Source: Spirochaetales bacterium
Lineage (GTDB): Bacteria > Spirochaetota > Spirochaetia > SZUA-6 > DRHE01
Length of the DNA stretch: 6,136 nucleotides
Direction: 5' to 3'
NCBI GenBank assembly: GCA_016935715.1
Contig: JAFGQJ010000071.1
Span: 1-6,136, forward strand
A model generated the notes under the pieces. The model searched no databases and was not told the origin of the DNA. It was given only the letters and a program-made list of their open reading frames with translations. The position numbers were made by a program, and so were the translations under genes. This document shows, piece by piece, positions 1 through 4,862 of the stretch; within the stretch, counting starts at the first letter, position 1, and each line of letters opens with the position of its first letter.

Positions 1-971
1 GAGAAAGCGCTCTTCAGCAGCTCCACGCCCCAGGATTCGTCCCTGCTCAAAAAGAAGCTTCCCAGGGCGGTCCGGTCCGCCGTTCCCGTTCCCGCGCTTC
101 GATCCGCTTCACCGGCCGGCTCCGCTGCCCCGGGTCGATCCCTGCAGAGGAGGATCGAGTTCACCGTGACCAGCAGATCCGCCAGGGTGCGGACGTCCTG
201 CAGATTGTGCTCCAGCACCGCGTCCAGCCGCCCGGGCCGGCCGCTGCGCAGAAACTCCAGATAGATCCCGGGAACCTCGAAACCGGGTACGTCCAGCTCG
301 CGGCGGATGCCGAGTATCTCCCGCTCGACTGTCGACAGGGAGCAGTCGGGAAGCACCCGCCGCCACAATCTGCGCGACCAGTACAGGAGATCGGTCTGCT
401 GCTCCAGCTCCAGCGCCATGCGGTTGAGAAGGAAGCGGGTGCGAAGCACGTGGGCGTCGAACGCTCTGCCGTTGTAGGAAACGAACACCCGATGCCGGTT
501 CAGGCGTCCGGCAAGCAGCGACAGGAACTCCCCTTCCCCCGGGAAATCCTTGAGAAATACCTGCTCCACGCTCAGAGCGCCCGCTTCGATCCAGGCCATG
601 CCCATGAGAAAGATCGAGTTTCCCGCGCCCCCGGACAGGCCGGTGGTCTCGGTGTCGAAAAACAGCAGATCCGGGGCGGTATAGCCGGCGGGCAGCAGGA
701 ACTGGGAGATTCGCGTCTCCGCGAGGGGGCTGGGGAAGTGCAGCCGCCGGCGCAGGCAGTAGGCTCCCGCCGCTTCCCAGCCCCGCTGCACCGTAAAGGG
801 CTCATCGGGGGTCGTGGCCCCGGTTTCCCCTCCCGTTCGCCCGGTTTCACGTCCCGCCTCACCTCGGTCCGGCGTGACCTCCGGAGAAATCTCCGGCCCG
901 ACCTCACCCTGCCCCGCGAGCCGCTGCTTCCAGGCCTTCTCCAGGTAGCGCAGGCGCTTTTCCAGGGACAT
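1..971 (-). CDS. mrfB: MrfB/YprB-type DEDDh 3'-5' exonuclease (C-terminus beyond window)
   Basis: This gene encodes a ribonuclease H-fold exonuclease of the YprB/MrfB family, predicted to degrade DNA in the cytoplasm together with the helicase encoded just upstream. I translated it by hand: 323 complete codons run open from the ATG at 971 to the left edge, with no stop. All five DEDDh residues are visible: D106 and E108 in FFDTETTGLSGG, D172 in YNGRAFD, and H255 and D259 in EHNLQDV. Residues 1-18 look like a basic helix. Residues 20-58 are a Gly/Glu/Thr/Pro-rich linker, and the nuclease domain spans about 85-275. A second Ala/Gly-rich linker (about 278-303) follows, then the start of what is a TPR-like tail in the B. 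subtilis protein. The start is well supported: AGGAGGGAG (989-981) lies inside the end of the helicase gene, and only 6 nt separate the two genes, suggesting translational coupling. The family assignment is firm; the repair role is inferred from B. subtilis. Confidence 0.9.
   Translation of the reverse strand, partial: MSLEKRLRYLEKAWKQRLAGQGEVGPEISPEVTPDRGEAGRETGRTGGETGATTPDEPFTVQRGWEAAGAYCLRRRLHFPSPLAETRISQFLLPAGYTAPDLLFFDTETTGLSGGAGNSIFLMGMAWIEAGALSVEQVFLKDFPGEGEFLSLLAGRLNRHRVFVSYNGRAFDAHVLRTRFLLNRMALELEQQTDLLYWSRRLWRRVLPDCSLSTVEREILGIRRELDVPGFEVPGIYLEFLRSGRPGRLDAVLEHNLQDVRTLADLLVTVNSILLCRDRPGAAEPAGEADRSAGTGTADRTALGSFFLSRDESWGVELLKSAF
813..854 (-). repeat. Tandem 21-bp in-frame repeat in the mrfB linker
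   Basis: Two adjacent imperfect 21-bp units encode the heptapeptides GRETGRT and GGETGAT (residues 40-53 of the exonuclease). On the plus strand, 819-835 and 840-856 match at 15 of 17 positions with a 21-bp offset. The repeat lies in the flexible linker between the N-terminal helix and the nuclease domain, so it changes linker length without breaking the frame. Confidence 0.6.
881..896. repeat. Perfect 7-bp inverted repeat in the mrfB linker region
   Basis: CCGGAGA and TCTCCGG are separated by AA (16 bp in total), inside codons for residues about 26-31 of the exonuclease. It could form a small hairpin in mRNA, but a 2-nt loop is too tight for full pairing. It lies in low-complexity coding sequence and may be a by-product of codon bias (PEISPE). 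Confidence 0.4.
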
Positions 972-977
972 GGGCCG

Positions 978-3281
978 TCACTCCCTCCTGCCGAGCCAGT
1001 CGCTCAGATAGTCCACGATCGCCGCCTTGGGGTTGACGAGGATCGGCGCCCCCTCCCCCTCCGCGCCGACCGGCCCGATGCAGGAGGGGCAGCCCTGCGC
1101 GCAGGTGCACTCCGACACCAGCTCCAGGGCCCCCTGGACGATCTCCGGAGCGTTTTCCAGAAATCCTTCGGAAAGACCCGTACCGCCGGGATAGCTGTCG
1201 TAGACGTAGACGGCTGGACATTGAAACACCGTGTCCCTGAGCCGTTCGGACACGCCCAGGTCCCGTGGATCGCAGAGCAGGAAAACAGGGGCGATGTTGC
1301 GGATCAGCGTGCCCAGCCGCTGCATGATGATCGGCTGTTCCTGCTCCGCCCGGCGGGCAAAGGCCCGGCCGGCCTCGGTTCCGGGGGCGAACAGCAGCAC
1401 CACCGAACGGGTGTGCATCTCCTCCGGCGGGAGGTCGATCTCCCCGTAGCCGACGTTCTCGTGGGTCCCGAACTTGAGCTTCTTGAACTTGGTGGCCTGG
1501 GTCCTCACCAGGATATCCCCGATCACCGTATCCATGCCCGCCTGAGCCTGCCGGCTGTCCTGCTCCAGGACCTTGATATCGGTCTTCACGATGGAATCGG
1601 TGTAATAGTTGACATCGGTGCTCTCGACGTAGCAGCGCTGGTTCTCCAGGTCGAGCTTCTTGACGATGTACTGATCGCCCTGATGGATGTAGATCGCCTC
1701 GTCATAGAGCAGAAGCTTGGCCGAGGGCTTGTCCATCTCACCGATCACCGCCTGCCTGCCCTGCGTCGTATCCACGATCACGATATTTCCCGGAGCCGAG
1801 CTGCGCAGGGACACCTTCTCCGCCGGATAGGAGCGGTCCGACCAGAACCACTTGCCTTCGGTGTAGCGGATCACACCGTGCTCCTCCAGGTAGTCCAGGA
1901 CCTCCCTGTAGTCCCGGGCGAGCTGCTCGGACTCTTCGAAGGGCAGCTCGAAAACCGCGCACTTGAGCTGATCGCTGAGGATGTAGATGTTGTCCGGATC
2001 AACCCAGCCGGATTCGGGAGATTTCCCGAAGAAGTATTCCGGATGGCGCAGGATATACTGGTCGATGGGCGAGGCGGAAGCCACCAGGATCGACAGGGAC
2101 ACGCTGGAGCGCCGTCCCGCCCGTCCGGCCTGCTGCCAGGTGGAAGCGATCGTGCCGGGATAACCGGCCAGGATCGAGGCGTCCAGACCTCCGATGTCGA
2201 TGCCCAGCTCCAGGGCGTTGGTCGAAACCACCCCCCGGATTTCCCCGCCGCGCAGTCCCCTCTCGATCGCTCTGCGCTCGTTCGGCAGGTAACCACCGCG
2301 GTAGGAGGCCACGGTGATGCGGCTGTCGTCGGTGTAGAGATTCTTCAGGGAATCCCGGATGTAGCCCGCGATCAGCTCGGATCTGAGGCGGGAACGGGCG
2401 AATACGATCGTTTTCACCCCGGCCTTCAGAAGCCGGGTGGCCAGGCTCTGCGATTCCTTGACCACGCCGCGGCGGATGCCCTGGACCGGGTCCACGAGCG
2501 GCGGATTGTAGAACACGAAGTGCCGCTCCCCCGACGGAGCGCCGTTGTCATCGATCAGTGTCACCGGTTCCTCCAGGATCCTCTCCGCCAGACCTTTCGG
2601 GTTTCCGATGGTGGCGGAGCAGCAGATGAACCGGGGGACCGCACCGTAGAAGCTGCAGATCCGTTTCAGACGCCGGATCAGGTTGGTCATGTGGGAACCG
2701 AACACCCCGCGGTAGGTGTGGATCTCGTCGATCACGATGAAGCGCAGGGATTGGAAGAACTTGATCCACTTCGTGTGATTGGGGAGCACCCCGGTGTGCA
2801 GCATGTCGGGGTTGGTAATGACCACACGTCCCTCCTCCCGCACCGAGATGCGGATGGAACGGGGTGTATCACCGTCGTAGGTGAAGATCCGCACCGGGAT
2901 CTCCCCGCCGAGGAGGATCTCGTTCAACTCCGACTGCTGATCCTGCGACAGTGCCTTGGTGGGAAACATGTACATGGCCTTGGCCTGGGGCTGCTCGATG
3001 AGCGTCTGGAGCACGGCAAGGTTGTAGGCCAGGGTCTTGCCGGAGGCGGTCGGGGTGACCACCACGATGTTGGCGCCCCTGCGCACCTCCCTGTAGGCCT
3101 GGGCCTGATGGCTGAACAGGCGCTCGATCCCCTTGGACCGAACCGCCTCGAGGATGCGCCCGTCGATCTCCGCCGGGAAATCTTCGTAGCGGCCCCTGCG
3201 GGCGGGGATCACCTCCCAGTGGGCCACTGAAGACATGAAGCGCCCGTCCGAACGCAGGGACCGGATGACTCGTTCCAGCAT
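978..3281 (-). CDS. mrfA: MrfA/YprA-type DEAD/DEAH-box helicase with C-terminal Zn-binding (DUF1998) region
   Basis: This gene encodes an ATP-dependent superfamily 2 helicase of 767 aa, close to the roughly 750 aa of B. subtilis YprA/MrfA. Visible motifs in order: an HQ element (58-59), Walker A TPTASGKT (76-83), FPTKALSQDQ (106-115), TNPDML (156-161), Walker B DEIH (185-188), CSATIGNP (221-228), STNALELGID (353-362) and QQAGRAGR (383-390). The C-terminal third holds YDSYPGGTGL (694-703) and a CxCx3CxxC cluster (C725, C727, C731, C734), the metal-binding signature of this family. In B. subtilis MrfA unwinds DNA for the nuclease MrfB in UvrABC-independent repair of mitomycin C damage; the same role is inferred here because the mrfB-type gene follows directly. 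The frame is open back to an ATG at 3365, but I chose the ATG at 3281. It has GAGGAGGGG four to six bases upstream and aligns with the family N-terminus, and the longer version would overlap the glgC start. Confidence 0.93.
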   Translation of the reverse strand: MLERVIRSLRSDGRFMSSVAHWEVIPARRGRYEDFPAEIDGRILEAVRSKGIERLFSHQAQAYREVRRGANIVVVTPTASGKTLAYNLAVLQTLIEQPQAKAMYMFPTKALSQDQQSELNEILLGGEIPVRIFTYDGDTPRSIRISVREEGRVVITNPDMLHTGVLPNHTKWIKFFQSLRFIVIDEIHTYRGVFGSHMTNLIRRLKRICSFYGAVPRFICCSATIGNPKGLAERILEEPVTLIDDNGAPSGERHFVFYNPPLVDPVQGIRRGVVKESQSLATRLLKAGVKTIVFARSRLRSELIAGYIRDSLKNLYTDDSRITVASYRGGYLPNERRAIERGLRGGEIRGVVSTNALELGIDIGGLDASILAGYPGTIASTWQQAGRAGRRSSVSLSILVASASPIDQYILRHPEYFFGKSPESGWVDPDNIYILSDQLKCAVFELPFEESEQLARDYREVLDYLEEHGVIRYTEGKWFWSDRSYPAEKVSLRSSAPGNIVIVDTTQGRQAVIGEMDKPSAKLLLYDEAIYIHQGDQYIVKKLDLENQRCYVESTDVNYYTDSIVKTDIKVLEQDSRQAQAGMDTVIGDILVRTQATKFKKLKFGTHENVGYGEIDLPPEEMHTRSVVLLFAPGTEAGRAFARRAEQEQPIIMQRLGTLIRNIAPVFLLCDPRDLGVSERLRDTVFQCPAVYVYDSYPGGTGLSEGFLENAPEIVQGALELVSECTCAQGCPSCIGPVGAEGEGAPILVNPKAAIVDYLSDWLGRRE
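981..989 (-). promoter_or_regulatory. Ribosome binding site of mrfB, embedded in the mrfA 3' end
   Basis: AGGAGGGAG on the minus strand overlaps the last codons of mrfA and ends 9 nt before the mrfB ATG at 971. Ribosomes finishing mrfA (stop at 980-978) would be well placed to restart on mrfB, consistent with equimolar production of a helicase-nuclease pair. Confidence 0.7.
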
Positions 3282-3283
3282 TT

Positions 3284-3292
3284 CCCCTCCTC
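3284..3292 (-). promoter_or_regulatory. Ribosome binding site deciding the mrfA start
   Basis: On the minus strand GAGGAGGGG lies just before the ATG at 3281, with the AGGAGG core (3291-3286) 4 nt away. It is a near-perfect anti-Shine-Dalgarno match and the reason for preferring this start over in-frame ATGs further upstream, including the one at 3365. No convincing -35/-10 pair for mrfA was found in the 77-bp spacer; the best -10-like hexamer on that strand (TATGTT, 3318-3313) lacks a good -35. Confidence 0.75.
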
Positions 3293-3321
3293 GTGAATCG
3301 GCAATTAACCCTAACATATTC

Positions 3322-3350
3322 TTGACTGTTTTTTTAAGCCATTGGATAGT
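3322..3350 (+). promoter_or_regulatory. Sigma70-type promoter for glgC
   Basis: The -35 element TTGACT (3322-3327, 5 of 6 consensus bases) and the -10 element GATAGT (3345-3350, 4 of 6) are separated by the ideal 17 bp, with a 7-T run in the spacer. The expected transcription start is about 3357-3359, at or within two bases of the glgC ATG (3359). The promoter sits in the 77-bp divergent spacer between mrfA and glgC. The position was read by eye and no start site has been measured. Confidence 0.55.
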
Positions 3351-3358
3351 AAGATTGT

Positions 3359-4639
3359 ATGGCAAGGGTTCTATGTCTTGTTCTGGGGGGAGGCCGGGGA
3401 GAGCGTTTGTACCCTTTGACCATGGAAAGGGCCAAACCTGCGGTTCCCTTCGGAGGGAAATACCGGCTGGTCGACATACCCATCTCGAGCTGCATCCACT
3501 CGGGGTTCCGCCAGATCTACATCCTGACCCAGTTCAACTCCGCCTCGCTGCACAACCACATCTCCAACACGTACATATTCGACAGCTTCTCTCAAGGGTT
3601 CATAGAAATCCTGGCGGCGGAGCAGACCTACGAACATTCCAGCTGGTACATGGGCACCGCCGACGCGGTGCGAAAGAACTTCATCCACTTCCGCAACCAG
3701 AATCCCGACTACTACATGATCCTCTCCGGCGATCAGCTGTACCGCATGGACCTGCGGGATTTTTTCAAGAACCACCAGGAAAATGGAGCGGACATCAGCG
3801 TGGCGGTGACCCCGGTCAGCGCGGAGAAGTGCAGACATTTCGGCATCCTCGAAGTCAACACGAAGGGTCGCATCACCCGCTTCGTGGAAAAACCTCAGGA
3901 ATCCGAGCAGATTGCGGATCTCAAGATTCCCGACACGCTTCGGCCCAAGCTGGCCGGCATCAGCCCCGAACGGGAATACCTGGCCTCCATGGGCATCTAC
4001 ATCTTCAACCAGGGAATCCTGAAAAAAGCCCTGGACAATGAATACGCCGATTTCGGAAAAGAGATCATCCCCAGCAGCATCGAAACCTTCAAGGTCCAGT
4101 CCTACATCTTCCCCGGATTTTGGGAGGACATCGGGACGATCAAATCCTTCTATGAGACCACGATCAACCTGACCCGTATCACTCCGGACTTCGATTTCTA
4201 CAAGGAGAGTCAGCCGATCTACACGCGCCGCCGGGATCTGCCGGCATCGAAGATCAACTCCTGCACCATCATCGAATGCCTGACAGCCGACGGCTGCATC
4301 ATCACCAACGGCAACATCATGCACTCGGTGATCGGGATCCGCACCATCATCGAATCGGGGGCCACGCTGGACGGGGTGGTCTGCATGGGAGCGGATTGGT
4401 ACGAAACGGTCGAGCAGAAAAAACAGAATCGGGAGTCGGGGGTGCCGGACATCGGCATCGGCAAGGGAACCCTGATCCGCCGGGCCATAATCGACAAAAA
4501 CGCCAGGATCGGCGAGGTCTGCCGCATCGGCATCGACCACCTGGAGCGCAAAGACGGGGATTACGGCAACTACCACATCCGCGACGGGATCATCGTCATC
4601 CCCAAAAACGCCGTTATTCCCTCCGGTACAGTGATCTAA
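3359..4639 (+). CDS. glgC: Glucose-1-phosphate adenylyltransferase (ADP-glucose pyrophosphorylase), cyanobacterial/plant-like
   Basis: The enzyme makes ADP-glucose from ATP and glucose-1-phosphate, the committed step of bacterial glycogen synthesis, in the cytoplasm. The 426-aa product has the normal family length. Visible elements: the nucleotide-binding loop LGGGRGERLYPLT (9-21), AKPAVPFGGKYRLVDIPISS (25-44), GTADAV (99-104), LSGDQLYRMD (122-131, with D125 the likely catalytic metal ligand), FVEKP (175-179, with K178 the glucose-1-phosphate lysine) and FWEDIGT (254-260). A C-terminal left-handed beta-helix region starts at about 300. MGADWYET, IIDKNARIG and the terminal PKNAVIPSGTVI resemble cyanobacterial and plant enzymes rather than E. 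coli GlgC. The start is set by the conserved MARVLCLVLGGG opening. Unlike its neighbours it has no Shine-Dalgarno sequence, and the predicted mRNA is leaderless. No other glycogen genes lie in the window, and the gene has its own promoter. Confidence 0.96.
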   Translation: MARVLCLVLGGGRGERLYPLTMERAKPAVPFGGKYRLVDIPISSCIHSGFRQIYILTQFNSASLHNHISNTYIFDSFSQGFIEILAAEQTYEHSSWYMGTADAVRKNFIHFRNQNPDYYMILSGDQLYRMDLRDFFKNHQENGADISVAVTPVSAEKCRHFGILEVNTKGRITRFVEKPQESEQIADLKIPDTLRPKLAGISPEREYLASMGIYIFNQGILKKALDNEYADFGKEIIPSSIETFKVQSYIFPGFWEDIGTIKSFYETTINLTRITPDFDFYKESQPIYTRRRDLPASKINSCTIIECLTADGCIITNGNIMHSVIGIRTIIESGATLDGVVCMGADWYETVEQKKQNRESGVPDIGIGKGTLIRRAIIDKNARIGEVCRIGIDHLERKDGDYGNYHIRDGIIVIPKNAVIPSGTVI

Positions 4640-4662
4640 CCGCACATGATCTAGCCGCACAA
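4633..4662 (+). repeat. Tandem 15-bp repeat spanning the glgC stop codon
   Basis: Units GATCTAACCGCACAT (4633-4647) and GATCTAGCCGCACAA (4648-4662) match at 13 of 15 positions. Because 15 is a multiple of three, the second unit places a TAG in frame behind the genuine TAA (4637-4639), giving a back-up stop. This looks like a small slippage duplication of the gene's 3' end. Confidence 0.65.
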
Positions 4663-4665
4663 AGT

Positions 4666-4694
4666 TTGCCGACGGTCCGTTAAATTACTATTAT
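4666..4694 (+). promoter_or_regulatory. Sigma70-type promoter for the HtrA-type protease gene
   Basis: The -35 element TTGCCG (4666-4671, 4 of 6 consensus) and the -10 element TATTAT (4689-4694, 5 of 6) are 17 bp apart, the -10 lying in an AT-rich island (4681-4700) that stands out in GC-rich surroundings. A second -10-like hexamer, TATATT (4692-4697), overlaps it. The predicted start is about G4701, giving a leader of roughly 160 nt before the ATG at 4863. Confidence 0.55.
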
Positions 4695-4705
4695 ATTATT
4701 GCCTA

Positions 4706-4800
4706 GGACATCGCGACAGCAGGGAGCGGTCCCGGCGTTGTCCGGATCGAACCGGATGCGGCGGCGTGTATCCCCCACCGCCCTTAAGCGGTTCGGTGGG
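4706..4800 (+). other. Structured 5' leader of the protease mRNA
   Basis: Three potential hairpins were found by eye. Hairpin A pairs GGACA (4706-4710) with TGTCC (4739-4743), continues past one T-T mismatch with CG/CG (4712-4713 with 4736-4737), and encloses GGGA-GCGG-TCCC (4722-4733). Hairpin B pairs TCCGG (4741-4745) with CCGGA (4752-4756) and shares bases 4741-4743 with A, so A and B cannot form together. Hairpin C pairs CCCACCG (4774-4780) with CGGTGGG (4794-4800) around a 13-nt loop. No T-tract follows C, so it is not a standard terminator. I do not recognise a known riboswitch class here. Confidence 0.4.
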
Positions 4801-4850
4801 CAGAAAGACAAAAAGGTTACGTGGAAAACGATATGAAATGGTTGATGATC

Positions 4851-4857
4851 GAGGAGG
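4851..4857 (+). promoter_or_regulatory. Ribosome binding site deciding the protease start
   Basis: GAGGAGG ends 5 nt before the ATG at 4863. In-frame alternatives at 4821 (GTG), 4833 (ATG) and 4845 (ATG) lack a comparable site and would put acidic residues ahead of the signal peptide. Confidence 0.75.
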
Positions 4858-4862
4858 ACATC

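Noticed and set aside
207..3230. Long open plus-strand frame (about 1007 codons) opposite the helicase and nuclease genes.
   Set aside because: It is the antisense shadow of two genes with full motif sets. Its translation is rich in H, R, G, D and Q with no recognisable domain, as expected opposite GC-rich coding sequence.
3310..3330. Possible LexA/SOS operator near the mrfA start, prompted by AATATGTT-like sequence.
   Set aside because: It does not match the GAAC-N4-GTTC or CTG-N10-CAG forms well enough; only a few bases agree.
3282..3365. N-terminal extension of the helicase to an upstream ATG at 3365 (28 extra residues).
   Set aside because: It would overlap the glgC start and promoter and ignores the strong GAGGAGGGG site before the ATG at 3281, where the family similarity begins.
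3371..4660. Open minus-strand frame of about 429 codons opposite glgC.
   Set aside because: It is an antisense shadow: the glgC frame has every family motif, while this one gives a D/V/G/A-rich product without domains.
4670..4700. Terminator from ACGGTCCGT followed by AT-rich sequence.
   Set aside because: The palindrome leaves essentially no loop, and the AT-rich stretch is mixed A/T, which fits a -10 region better than a T-tract.
4774..4815. Rho-independent terminator after glgC (CCCACCG/CGGTGGG hairpin).
   Set aside because: No T-run follows on the plus strand, and none follows on the minus strand. It also lies downstream of the predicted protease promoter, so it is better seen as part of that leader.
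4640..4862. tRNA, known riboswitch or insertion-sequence end in the 223-bp spacer.
   Set aside because: No cloverleaf, no recognised riboswitch core and no terminal inverted repeats with target duplication were found.
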